DNA of 42,795 nucleotides from Bacilli bacterium (GTDB lineage Bacteria > Bacillota > Bacilli > Alicyclobacillales > SLC66). Positions 25,032-34,150 of the stretch are shown here, piece by piece; the stretch's first letter is position 1; the number at the start of each line of letters is the position of its first letter. The stretch lies in the NCBI GenBank assembly GCA_013044175.1, contig JABEUY010000027.1:1-42795 (forward strand), written 5' to 3'. The notes beneath the pieces are model-generated. The model did not search any database, had not been told where the DNA came from, and was given only the letters and a program-made list of their open reading frames with translations. The position numbers and the translations under genes were made by a program.

Positions 25032-27678
25032 GTAATCGCCTCCTACTAGAAATGTACTTATTGAGAAACAGAACAAACAGACTCAAGACACCTAATAAAA
25101 AGAATACAAAGCCGATTGGCATATACGGTGGTACATAACGAAAGCGTATCGTGTGTACACCTTTGGGCACACGGATGGCTTGAAAGAGCGTATCGGTCGT
25201 TTGGATCTTACTTGGCTTGCCATCGATACTAGCAGTCCATCCCGGTACGTTCAGTTCACGTCGAAGTAGCGTAATCGGTTCCGTACTTTTCACTTGCACC
25301 GTAGATAAGGACGGCGAAGCTACGATACCGGAGCCTGAAGTGATCGAAAACATCGGCTTTGCCCCCTGTACCCGATAGATGGTAAGAAGCGGATCCTGAT
25401 AGACTGGCGTTAACGATGAGGCATGCTTGCTTTGTCGTTGAACTTGATAGAGCAATATCTTATTTCCCATATCCTGATGATCATAGACCAACTGCTCTGT
25501 GGGAGAGGTTCCTCTTGGCCACAACCATACTGCGATCGGCTTACCTGCACTTTTTTGTAACGTGAATTTCAAAATCGAACCCGGTCGAATCGTCATCGGT
25601 TTTGTGAGAGGAAACGTAAAAAACGCGTTGTCAGCCGCGTGTCGCAGCGAACCGATCAGGCGCTCTTGTTGCTGACCGTCGCGAAGCGTTAACGACAACG
25701 TACCGGTCGCCGTGTTGTTATACGTCGCAATCAAAAAAGCGATCGATCGTATCGTACCTGCATGACCCAACGACAACGCGCCAGAAAGACGATCTTGCTG
25801 TCCGAGCGGAAAAGGCTGATTGCCTGACGCTGGTTGTTGATTGCTGATCGTATCTTGTACGAGTGAAGCCGTGGCTGGCGCGACGATATAACGAACGCCA
25901 AGGTCTTGATAGTTTTTAAAATTTTCAAAAAGGGCTTGCTCCGGCGTGTTACCTTGTGGATTCTTTGAGAGCCACCCGACAAAAGTTATTCGACTCGTAT
26001 TCGTATCCAGCTTTTGCGTCACATAAGTAGCCCAAAGCTTGGGAACGGGTAAATCATTATGGTTGATCGACGCAAGTTCTTCATAAGATCCATAATTAGG
26101 CGCGAAAGGACCTAAGGTGTAAAAACGCTGATCATGAAGATGTGTTGACAAATATGTGATCGCCGCTTGATCGATCGTATAGGATTTCGGGTTAGACAGT
26201 TTCGGGAGTAAAAATGAGAAATACGCCTCGACGATAAGAAGCGATGCGGCAATCAACATCCGGTATCTCCATTGCTTCCGTAGAAGAACCAGGACGAAAC
26301 TCACGATGATCAGCACGAGAACGCCGAGATACACCTCGGAGAAAAGGCGATATTTCGAAGAAGTTTGCAGCGGCGCCATGTACGGTAGAGAAAAACTCAA
26401 TAATCCGGCTAGGACGATAAAACTCGCGATTAACCCACCGATCAACTGACGAAACGAAAACTGTTTTAATGCTTGGAGACCATACAGAGCTAATAGAATG
26501 AAAGCGAACTCCCATACCGTTGGCGCATAGCGAAAAAAGGCTACGTTTTTGATCCCAGGTAAGAGATTAACGATCCAAGTCAGCGGCGTGACACCATACG
26601 TCTTGCCAACAAAGAAAATAATCACGCCTAATAGATAGAAACGAATCGCACGATTTCCTTTGGCTATAACGCCAAATACCGCCAATGTCACAAGCAAAAT
26701 CCCTGCATATCCACCGATATTCGCCCATGTGTCACTAACAATGCCTGTCGGATCAAGGGAAGAAAATGCGGTGATCGGTCCAAAAAGATATGGCAACACC
26801 AACATCTCAAGACCGCCTGTAGGTAAAGAAGCGTATGCAAATGCCCCAGAATGACCTCCGAGGTATCCGATGCGAACAAAGTCGATAAACGCGATGAGTA
26901 TAGGAGCGGCCAGCAAAAGGCCGACAATGCCGCCGATCACAACACGAAAGACAAACACACGTTTTGAAAGTATACTTGGTGCAAAGAACCGAACCACGAT
27001 CCAACCGATCACGAATAAACTATTGAGATACGCTGTCTCCGGAAATCCAGCATACAACGAAAAGCCGATACCTAAAGCCAGCCAAAACCAACCCGACAGA
27101 CGTGGTCCTTCCTTGCGCCAAGCGATCTCAACCCCAAGAAGCATCATCGGCAAAAAGGCGATCGGATTATACGGCGCATGACCCATCCATGCCATTGCTC
27201 CACATAATTCAAACAAGATTCCGCCTGCCGTCGCCAGTACGACAGAGAAATCAAGCTTGCGCAAAAATAAAAACATAAAAATCCCTGCGATCATCGAAAG
27301 CACGAGATGCATCAGTAAAACACCGTTTGAAAACGCAAGCAACAACACAAAGGGAAGAAAAAGTGCCGCCGATTGCATCTCCCCAGCGAGAGGAAAACCT
27401 ACCCCTTCATACGGATTCCACCAGGGAATCTTGCCATGCAGCCAATCCATCGCAGCCAGATGCCCCAAGGCTTGTGTCGTGAATCCAACATTAGGATCCG
27501 CATACGAATACCCCGGCAGAAAGCCTTTCATGTACTGCGAGGAAAGCCATCCATACGTGCCGAACGGATCGCTGTTGACCAGACCAAGGACACTAGGTAA
27601 ATGCCCGAGGATTGGCATAACAAGCAAAGCCAAAATCGGAAGAGATTTTCGCAACCACATCATCTTGCCCAATCGCAT
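25015..27678 (-). CDS. YfhO-family membrane glycosyltransferase-like protein, 887 aa
   Basis: A GT-C-like integral membrane protein. It has about a dozen hydrophobic helices, the early WWNPYEGVGFPLAGEMQ loop that marks the YfhO family, a large extracytoplasmic domain (about residues 480-840) and a final helix near the C-terminus before a basic tail. In B. subtilis and Listeria, YfhO-type enzymes use sugar-phosphate lipid supplied by a CsbB-like GT2 and a GtcA-like flippase to decorate cell-surface polymers. The same trio is adjacent and overlapping here. The ATG at 27678 is preferred to the GTG at 27684 because AAGGA then sits at a normal distance. The acceptor is unknown; the S-layer glycan or protein and a wall polymer are candidates. 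Confidence 0.85.
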   Translation of the reverse strand: MRLGKMMWLRKSLPILALLVMPILGHLPSVLGLVNSDPFGTYGWLSSQYMKGFLPGYSYADPNVGFTTQALGHLAAMDWLHGKIPWWNPYEGVGFPLAGEMQSAALFLPFVLLLAFSNGVLLMHLVLSMIAGIFMFLFLRKLDFSVVLATAGGILFELCGAMAWMGHAPYNPIAFLPMMLLGVEIAWRKEGPRLSGWFWLALGIGFSLYAGFPETAYLNSLFVIGWIVVRFFAPSILSKRVFVFRVVIGGIVGLLLAAPILIAFIDFVRIGYLGGHSGAFAYASLPTGGLEMLVLPYLFGPITAFSSLDPTGIVSDTWANIGGYAGILLVTLAVFGVIAKGNRAIRFYLLGVIIFFVGKTYGVTPLTWIVNLLPGIKNVAFFRYAPTVWEFAFILLALYGLQALKQFSFRQLIGGLIASFIVLAGLLSFSLPYMAPLQTSSKYRLFSEVYLGVLVLIIVSFVLVLLRKQWRYRMLIAASLLIVEAYFSFLLPKLSNPKSYTIDQAAITYLSTHLHDQRFYTLGPFAPNYGSYEELASINHNDLPVPKLWATYVTQKLDTNTSRITFVGWLSKNPQGNTPEQALFENFKNYQDLGVRYIVAPATASLVQDTISNQQPASGNQPFPLGQQDRLSGALSLGHAGTIRSIAFLIATYNNTATGTLSLTLRDGQQQERLIGSLRHAADNAFFTFPLTKPMTIRPGSILKFTLQKSAGKPIAVWLWPRGTSPTEQLVYDHQDMGNKILLYQVQRQSKHASSLTPVYQDPLLTIYRVQGAKPMFSITSGSGIVASPSLSTVQVKSTEPITLLRRELNVPGWTASIDGKPSKIQTTDTLFQAIRVPKGVHTIRFRYVPPYMPIGFVFFLLGVLSLFVLFLNKYISSRRRLRESVE

Positions 27679-27688
27679 GCTCACTTCC

Positions 27689-30600
27689 TTATTCTATGTT
27701 TATTTTTTGATAAATCGGTTGATAGGACTGTAGATACGTATAGGAAGAATCTTGCTCATCAAGATTCGTTGCCCATTGCCAAAGCCCTTGCAGCCAATCT
27801 TCCCGAACACTTGGCGCAAATACTTTTTGCAGATCTTTGCGCGCGATCCACTGCATCCGCAATTGTTCTACGGCTTGTTTGATTTGCGCATCTTCTTCCT
27901 GTTGCGGAATCCACGAAGCCCAATTGGCGAAAATCAGCGCACGATCTTGTACCCGTTCACGCTGACGCATAAACCGCGTGAGATCGATCGCATGATTTTC
28001 ATGATCAAGCGTAAGATGTACGTTGTAATACGGATCGTTCTCAAGAAGTTCGCCATAACGCTTTTGCATATAATAGACTTCACGCAAGTTGAGATCGCCA
28101 CCGCGCGAAATCGATTCGTGATGATAGAGTTCTGCATAAGGCGTCGCCACACAAAGATAGCCTTTTTCGCGAATGCGCAGACACAAATCGACATCATTAA
28201 ACGCCACGGCAAGATCCTCTTCGTTAAAACCTCCCACTTCGACAAATACACTTTTTCGCATCAGCATACAAGCGCCTGTCACCGCTGAGAAATTACGAAT
28301 ATCGGCAAGCGAACTGAAATAGCCGTTAAAGCGACGATTCGCGTATTTATGAAAATGACCGGCCACGCCACCGATGCCAAGAATGATGCCCGCGTGCTGA
28401 ATGCGTTCATCCGGATACAACAGGCGTGCTCCGACGACACCGACTTCTTCTCGTTGCCCAATCGCTAGCATCTCTTCGAGCCAGTCAGGCGTGATCACTT
28501 CGATATCATTGTTTAAGAACACGAGATAGTCGCCAGTTGCTTCCTTGACCGCCCAATTGTTAAGTCGCGAATAGTTAAAGGGAATGGCATAGCGAACCAC
28601 TTTCGCATCCGTTAACGAGGCCAGATACGTCAAGGTCTCTTCTTGCTCACTGCCATTATCGACGATGATCACTTCATACTGGTCATACGTCGATCGACGC
28701 AGACTTTCCATGCATTGTCGAATCAATTCCACTTTGTCTTTCATCGGTATGATGATCGACACTTTCGGATGATCGATCAGTTCGCGACGAACCCGATAAT
28801 GCCCCGGATAGCCCGTATCAAGCACCACACCTGGCGTTTGTCGGCGTAAAAGCGCTTCCTTGACAGCCTTTTGCCCCGCATCTTGTGCGTACGATTTCGC
28901 ATCAAACGACGCTGCCGTCGAGCCAGGCACTTTACGCCAATGATAAAGAATCTGAGGTACATGCACGATCGGCGAGGCAATTTCGGTCGCGCGCAGTAAC
29001 AAATCATAATCTTGCGCCCCATCAAACGCCGAACGAAGAAGCCCTACACGATCGAGAACATCTTTACGATAAACGGTTACATGATTGATATAGTTACATG
29101 ACAACAGATAATCGGGGGAATAATCCGGCTTAAAAAACGCATCTTCATACACGCCATCTTCACTGAGTTTATCTTCATCCGAATACGCGATCGCAAACGC
29201 CTTACCTTGATACGCCTTCACCATCTCATACAGAGCTTGTGGCGCCAACAGATCGTCATGATCGAGAAACGTGATCAATTCCCCTTTGGCGACAGCAAGT
29301 CCAGCGTTCGTGTTGCCACTGATTCCTTGATTCCCTTTCCCGGCCACAAAAACGATCCGATCATCGAGCGCACAAAGTCGCGTGAGCGCTTCGATCGTCT
29401 CTTCTTTCGTTGAATGATCATCGGTGATGACAAGTTCGAAGTACGGATAGATTTGTGCCTGCAAAGAAGCCACCGCTTCTTCAAGCCACGATGCTTTTGA
29501 ATTGTACGTCGGCATGATCACCGACACGAGCGGACGATCCTCCCAGGTAGCAATAGGCTCACGAAGCGCATCGATATCCGCGAGATACTTTGCTTCTTCT
29601 TGACGAACAAACGCATCATACGTCAGCATACTTGCCTCTTCGTGAGACGCAACGAGTTTGCCTGCCACGCGTTGAAGCGTCGTCGACCAACCGAGTTGCG
29701 AGACGCTCGCCTCCACTTTACGATACGACTGATAAGGGTGTCGAGCAAACCCACGCGCCCGTCGCATCGCTTCAAGCGCTCGCCAACCTTTGGTACTACG
29801 CATCGCCATGATCATGGCTTGCGCCATTTGCCACTGCGCTTGCGCTTCTTGCCATCGACGCGTTAACGTTTCGATCTTTTCTGATGATGCCGCCAACTTC
29901 TGCTTGGTCATTTCGTGAAGTGCTTGTTCTTTTTTCCATGATTCATCCAATTGCTGATTTTGCGCCCGCAGCGATGCCTCTTGCATGACGAGCGTCTGCA
30001 CCTTAGCTAGCGCAGCTTCTTTCTCGGATTCAACACGCATCAACAAAGTTTGCAGTTCTTCATGGCGAACACGTTGTTGATCCATCACGACGCCTACTTC
30101 ATAGGCGGTCAAGGGTTCATAGGTACAAGACACTACAAGTTGCCCGCCCACTTGGTTCGGTACCATTGGCAGATGCCACTGCGGATCGTCATGTAAGGTA
30201 ACATACGTATCGTCATCGAGTCGTAAAGCCCCTAAGACATGATAGGACAGCGGCACTTCGTCTTGTTCGCTGCGCCAAGTAAACGATACTTCCGATACAC
30301 GCGAGAGAAAATCGACCAAATCCACCCGTAAACGCTTACAGGAAGTGGGAATCGCAACAGCATACTCGATACGCCCTTGCTTTTCATACAGCGGATAGAC
30401 GTAATGATCTTGCTCACTAAAACCTTCACCGCGATCCCAATACACTTGGCACTTCATGGTTGATGCCAGCTCTTGTCGACGTTGTTCTTCCTGAAAGGCG
30501 TCGATCGCAAGCCATTGCTTTCCGAACTGCGTCCCAAGATCAAGCAACGTCTCTCGTTCACGAGAATCATCAAATAGCGGTCGCATCGCTTCGGGAATCA

Positions 30601-31180
30601 TGGAACCGACAGCGAGCACGCCAAGGCCGTTTGAATGTTCGAAAGCAAAATGCGGATACTTCTCGCTCACTTCCTCCCAAAACCGCCATACGCCAAAATC
30701 GCTGTCATGTACCGCCGTATCGTGAAAAAGCACGATGCCACGCTCACTCATCTTAGGCAACCATGTCATGAAATCGTGAGAAACAGCCTCATACGTGTGC
30801 AGTCCATCGATATGAAGAAGATCGATCGAGCCATCCTCAAAACGATTGACCGCTTCATCGAACGTCATTCTGAGCAAGGTAGAAAACGAAGCATAGCGCA
30901 CATCATGGTATGGCTTCCATTCCTGATAGATAGCATCATCATAAAATCCCGCCTGTTCATCACCCTGCCACGTATCAACCGCATAACAGGCGGTCGAAAG
31001 ACCCCTTTCGGCGATGCGTTGACAAAACGCGCTATACGAATCCCCACGATGCGTACCGAGTTCGACAAACACGCGTGGGCAAACATGATCGATGCAAAAA
31101 AAGGCGAACGGCAAATGACCATGCCACGATACGACATCGGTCATTCGCTCTGGTTTGATCGCAAGTACTTTCCAATCCAT
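27689..31180 (-). CDS. WsaE-like methyltransferase/coiled-coil/double GT2 protein, 1,163 aa
   Basis: Domains in order: class I SAM methyltransferase (about 36-192; VFVELGTHRGDSY is the SAM loop, LLHIDGLHTY and LFHDT follow); a beta-rich domain (about 230-350); a Gln/Glu-rich coiled coil (about 364-460); a first GT2 domain (about 545-770; SVIMPTYNS, FLDHDD, YSDEDK); and a second GT2 domain (about 803-1040; SIIIPMKDK, FLNNDIEV, FNDVDLCLR). This matches the order described for WsaE of Geobacillus stearothermophilus, where two GT domains build a rhamnan and the methyltransferase caps it. The ATG at 31180 has AAGGGAG ten bases upstream. It lies directly after Wzt. The sugar linkages and the methylated position cannot be read from sequence. 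Confidence 0.9.
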   Translation of the reverse strand: MDWKVLAIKPERMTDVVSWHGHLPFAFFCIDHVCPRVFVELGTHRGDSYSAFCQRIAERGLSTACYAVDTWQGDEQAGFYDDAIYQEWKPYHDVRYASFSTLLRMTFDEAVNRFEDGSIDLLHIDGLHTYEAVSHDFMTWLPKMSERGIVLFHDTAVHDSDFGVWRFWEEVSEKYPHFAFEHSNGLGVLAVGSMIPEAMRPLFDDSRERETLLDLGTQFGKQWLAIDAFQEEQRRQELASTMKCQVYWDRGEGFSEQDHYVYPLYEKQGRIEYAVAIPTSCKRLRVDLVDFLSRVSEVSFTWRSEQDEVPLSYHVLGALRLDDDTYVTLHDDPQWHLPMVPNQVGGQLVVSCTYEPLTAYEVGVVMDQQRVRHEELQTLLMRVESEKEAALAKVQTLVMQEASLRAQNQQLDESWKKEQALHEMTKQKLAASSEKIETLTRRWQEAQAQWQMAQAMIMAMRSTKGWRALEAMRRARGFARHPYQSYRKVEASVSQLGWSTTLQRVAGKLVASHEEASMLTYDAFVRQEEAKYLADIDALREPIATWEDRPLVSVIMPTYNSKASWLEEAVASLQAQIYPYFELVITDDHSTKEETIEALTRLCALDDRIVFVAGKGNQGISGNTNAGLAVAKGELITFLDHDDLLAPQALYEMVKAYQGKAFAIAYSDEDKLSEDGVYEDAFFKPDYSPDYLLSCNYINHVTVYRKDVLDRVGLLRSAFDGAQDYDLLLRATEIASPIVHVPQILYHWRKVPGSTAASFDAKSYAQDAGQKAVKEALLRRQTPGVVLDTGYPGHYRVRRELIDHPKVSIIIPMKDKVELIRQCMESLRRSTYDQYEVIIVDNGSEQEETLTYLASLTDAKVVRYAIPFNYSRLNNWAVKEATGDYLVFLNNDIEVITPDWLEEMLAIGQREEVGVVGARLLYPDERIQHAGIILGIGGVAGHFHKYANRRFNGYFSSLADIRNFSAVTGACMLMRKSVFVEVGGFNEEDLAVAFNDVDLCLRIREKGYLCVATPYAELYHHESISRGGDLNLREVYYMQKRYGELLENDPYYNVHLTLDHENHAIDLTRFMRQRERVQDRALIFANWASWIPQQEEDAQIKQAVEQLRMQWIARKDLQKVFAPSVREDWLQGLWQWATNLDEQDSSYTYLQSYQPIYQKINIE

Positions 31181-31204
31181 CTTCGCTTGTCTCCCTTAGC
31201 CTTC

Positions 31205-32482
31205 TTACCGTTGTTGCCACGTATGTGGCACGAGCCATTGACCCTGTTCATCCATCACTTGCGACACGTACATCGGAGAAGAAAGATTCCCCTTGCCTAG
31301 CATTTCTCCGTCTTTGGTCACCACACTGGCTGACAAGAGATACGCGCCAACTGGAATCAGCAGCGAAGGAACGGTCAACGACACGTCGATCACCTCGTCT
31401 GCCTCTTCCTCCGCTTGCCGTGACACCTCTTCTTGCGACAAGTGATACGTGAAGACCACTTCTTGTGTTTGATCGAGCGTCGTCAACGTCACGGTCAAGA
31501 GCGATAAACGATCGGCTATCGCTATGCTTTGCTCTGGTTGCCACAAAAGTGCGATGTGCACGGTCATCGGATCCCCAAGCCACAGACGAATCGGCTCCAT
31601 CGCGCCTTCAAGCGTCATTCTTACCGTAATTGCATCTCGATGCGCAGGCGTCGCTTCACCTTCTTGTCGATCATCCGCCACGACTTGTGCCAGTTCTTCG
31701 TCTTGACGATCAAAGCGCATCGTCCCTTGACGATCATGATCGCCAAACAGCGCATCGAGATACGCCGGAATGCAGACACTTGGCGCACCATCCATGCGCA
31801 CTTTCGCATTTTCTAACCATACCGCTTCATCGCAAAAACGCTCCACCACACCCGCATCATGCGTCACGATCACGATCGTTTTATTTTGCTTTTGCAATTG
31901 ATGCAGATGATCCATGCACTTCGCCTGAAAAGCCGCATCGCCTACAGCAAGAATCTCATCGATCAATAAGATCTCCGGTTCTACCGCTACCGCCACCGAG
32001 AAAGCCAGTCGCATATACATCCCTGACGAATAACTGCGGATCGGTTCATGAATAAAGTCACCGAGTTCGGAGAAAGTGACGATCGAATCGACTTTTTTCT
32101 GCAATTCTTTCTTACTAAAGCCCATCAACGCACCATTTAAGAAGATATTCTCATAGCCAGAGAAATCAGGATGAAACCCAGCTCCAAGTTCAAGCAAACT
32201 CGACACACGACCATGTACTTGAATCGCTCCTTGATCCGGATACAAAATACGCGAGATCAACTTTAAGAGAGTACTTTTACCCGAACCGTTGACGCCGATC
32301 AAACCGACTGTAGAGCCTTTGGTCACCGATAAAGAAACATCCTCTAACGCGACGAATTCACGATACTTCGCACGTCCTGCATAGAGAATCTTATCTTTAA
32401 GCGTTTTATACTGTTCATTATGAACGCGAAAAGCCTTGCTCACATGAGCGACATCAATGGCGATCGAAGAAGAAACTCCCAT
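31205..32482 (-). CDS. wzt: Wzt-like polysaccharide ABC exporter ATPase with C-terminal glycan-binding domain, 425 aa
   Basis: ATP-binding subunit of a polysaccharide exporter. Walker A GVNGSGKS is at about 63-70, the signature YSSGMYMRL at about 151-159, and Walker B ILLIDEILAVGD at about 171-182. All are of the O-antigen/teichoic acid (TagH/Wzt) type. An extra ~170 residues at the C-terminus form a beta-rich domain like Wzt_C, which in E. coli O8/O9a recognises the modified end of the finished glycan. That fits the neighbouring methyltransferase-containing polymerase. The ATG at 32482 is preferred to the GTG at 32488 because AGAGG lies seven bases upstream. It starts two bases after the wzm stop. 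Confidence 0.95.
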   Translation of the reverse strand: MGVSSSIAIDVAHVSKAFRVHNEQYKTLKDKILYAGRAKYREFVALEDVSLSVTKGSTVGLIGVNGSGKSTLLKLISRILYPDQGAIQVHGRVSSLLELGAGFHPDFSGYENIFLNGALMGFSKKELQKKVDSIVTFSELGDFIHEPIRSYSSGMYMRLAFSVAVAVEPEILLIDEILAVGDAAFQAKCMDHLHQLQKQNKTIVIVTHDAGVVERFCDEAVWLENAKVRMDGAPSVCIPAYLDALFGDHDRQGTMRFDRQDEELAQVVADDRQEGEATPAHRDAITVRMTLEGAMEPIRLWLGDPMTVHIALLWQPEQSIAIADRLSLLTVTLTTLDQTQEVVFTYHLSQEEVSRQAEEEADEVIDVSLTVPSLLIPVGAYLLSASVVTKDGEMLGKGNLSSPMYVSQVMDEQGQWLVPHTWQQR

Positions 32483-32484
32483 GC

Positions 32485-33261
32485 TCACACCTCTTCAGCA
32501 AATCGTCGACTTAACCGTTGAAAGACTTGCCATCCGATCACAAAGACCAGACAAGACACCACGATCGCATAGACGAATAATTTCCAATGTATAGGTTGTT
32601 CATAGTAAAAAATCGATTGAAACGAATAGATCAACGCCGTCATTGGATTCAATTTGAAAAGTTGACCCATCCGATGCGGCACCATCGTGATCGGGTATAC
32701 CACTGGCGTGATATAAAACCACATCATCATAAAAATCGAAAGGACATGCTCCACATCGCGAAAGTACACATTGACCGAGGACACAAGCAAGGCGACGCCG
32801 GCAGTAAATAGCGTCTCAATAAACAAGATCACAACGAGCAATAACCAAGACAACGAGGGATAATAACCGAACATCAACAACAACGGAATGAGAATCGCAA
32901 GCGAGAACAAGTAATTCATCACACTGCCCCCCACGACCGCCAAAGGAAGAATCGCGCGCGGGAAGTAGATTTTTTTCACCATGGAAGCTTGACGAACGAT
33001 CACACTCGATGCAGATTGCACTGAGTTGGCAAACACATTCCAAGCGAGCAAGCCGATAAAGAGGTACACCGCATAGTTAGGGATTCTAATACGCATAACA
33101 GTAGAAAAAACGAGCATATAGACGAGCAGCATCAACAGCGGATTCATAAACGTCCAGAGAAACCCCAGCACCGATCCCTTATAGCGTGTACGCAAATCGG
33201 ATAAGATCATGCTCCAGAGCATGGAACGATACGCGTACACTTCCATCATACTTTTGATCAC
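32485..33261 (-). CDS. wzm: Wzm-like ABC-2 polysaccharide exporter permease, 258 aa
   Basis: Six-helix ABC-2-type permease that forms the channel for undecaprenyl-diphosphate-linked glycan. An amphipathic start (SDLRTRYKGSVLGFLWTFMNP) is typical of Wzm/TagG proteins. The family's conserved late segment FYITPVVYP is also present. The GTG start at 33261 overlaps the previous GT2 stop as GTGA, with AAGGAG eight bases upstream, so translation is coupled. Its partner ATPase follows directly. The length is normal for the family. Confidence 0.95.
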   Translation of the reverse strand: MIKSMMEVYAYRSMLWSMILSDLRTRYKGSVLGFLWTFMNPLLMLLVYMLVFSTVMRIRIPNYAVYLFIGLLAWNVFANSVQSASSVIVRQASMVKKIYFPRAILPLAVVGGSVMNYLFSLAILIPLLLMFGYYPSLSWLLLVVILFIETLFTAGVALLVSSVNVYFRDVEHVLSIFMMMWFYITPVVYPITMVPHRMGQLFKLNPMTALIYSFQSIFYYEQPIHWKLFVYAIVVSCLVFVIGWQVFQRLSRRFAEEV

Positions 33262-34148
33262 GAGATAGACTCCTTCTTCATCAACTGCCTTAGCTTAGCG
33301 ATACGGTATATCATCCCCAAGAACACCTGCAGCGCCATTCGATACAGCCGTGGATGATCTTTGGCAAAGTGTTTATCGTAGTAGATTAACATCGTCGCGT
33401 AAAAACTTTGCAACGACTTCGCCGACTTCTTACCGCCATTGCCGCCTTTAAGATGGACGGTCGTCACGGTACCATCATAGAGGATGCGATACCCGGCCTT
33501 TTTAACGCGATAGCAATAATCGATATCTTCCCCATACATGAAAAAATCCTCGTCAAGCATGCCGATTTCACGAACAAGTGATGTTCGAAACAACATAAAC
33601 GCGCCACTGATGCACTCAACATCATAAATTCCCTGTTCATCAAGATACGTCAGATTATAGCCAGCCAACAAACGCGAGCGCGAAAACCAAAGAGAGAGAC
33701 CTGTCAAGCGCCAAAAGCTGTTGGCAAGCGTCGGCAGGGACCGTCGACACGCTTTGTCGATCCTACCATCTGCCAGCGTCAGGCGACATGTTCCCATCCC
33801 CACCCTGTCATCCACCTGCAAATGATCAAGCATGCGCACGATCGCATCGTGGGCAACGATCGTATCAGGATTGAGCAGCAAAACGTAGGGCGTTGTCACG
33901 CTTTGCAGCCCTTGATTGTTCGCGTGGGCAAACCCGCGATTTTGTGCAAGTTGCGAGATCGAAAAGTCGGCAAACATCGCCCCATACGATGCTTGAAGTT
34001 GCTGACTGACCATCACCGTATCATCCGTGGATGCATTATCGAGCAGATGGACGACAAACGTATTGGCTTTTTTCGCTTTTGCCAGCGACGCGATGCACGC
34101 GGGTAACACATCCGTCGAATGATAGGTGACGATCAGAATCGTAAGCAT
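33258..34148 (-). CDS. GT2 glycosyltransferase, rhamnosyltransferase-like, 296 aa
   Basis: A soluble or peripheral GT-A enzyme. It opens LTILIVTYHSTDVL and has DNASTDDT, the nucleotide-sugar region NRGFAHANNQGL, the metal-binding LLNPDT and the late YGEDIDYCYRVKKAGY block, all typical of bacterial rhamnosyltransferases (WbbL-like). The ATG at 34148 is chosen because GAGG lies nine bases upstream and it begins two bases after the previous stop; the longer frame to 34253 lies inside the previous gene. By position it should add rhamnose to the growing lipid-linked glycan, perhaps in the adaptor region. The donor is inferred from the rml genes. Confidence 0.88.
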   Translation of the reverse strand: MLTILIVTYHSTDVLPACIASLAKAKKANTFVVHLLDNASTDDTVMVSQQLQASYGAMFADFSISQLAQNRGFAHANNQGLQSVTTPYVLLLNPDTIVAHDAIVRMLDHLQVDDRVGMGTCRLTLADGRIDKACRRSLPTLANSFWRLTGLSLWFSRSRLLAGYNLTYLDEQGIYDVECISGAFMLFRTSLVREIGMLDEDFFMYGEDIDYCYRVKKAGYRILYDGTVTTVHLKGGNGGKKSAKSLQSFYATMLIYYDKHFAKDHPRLYRMALQVFLGMIYRIAKLRQLMKKESIS

Positions 34149-34150
34149 AC

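Noticed and set aside
30635-31300. A 221-codon plus-strand open frame opposite the WsaE-like and wzt genes
   Set aside because: It is antisense to two genes with clear catalytic motifs and has no recognisable domain or ribosome binding site.
32485-33261. Teichoic-acid exporter TagG/TagH instead of Wzm/Wzt
   Set aside because: The ATPase has a long Wzt_C-like extension and the neighbours are rhamnan-type GT and WsaP-like genes. No teichoic-acid polymerase or CDP-sugar enzyme is present.
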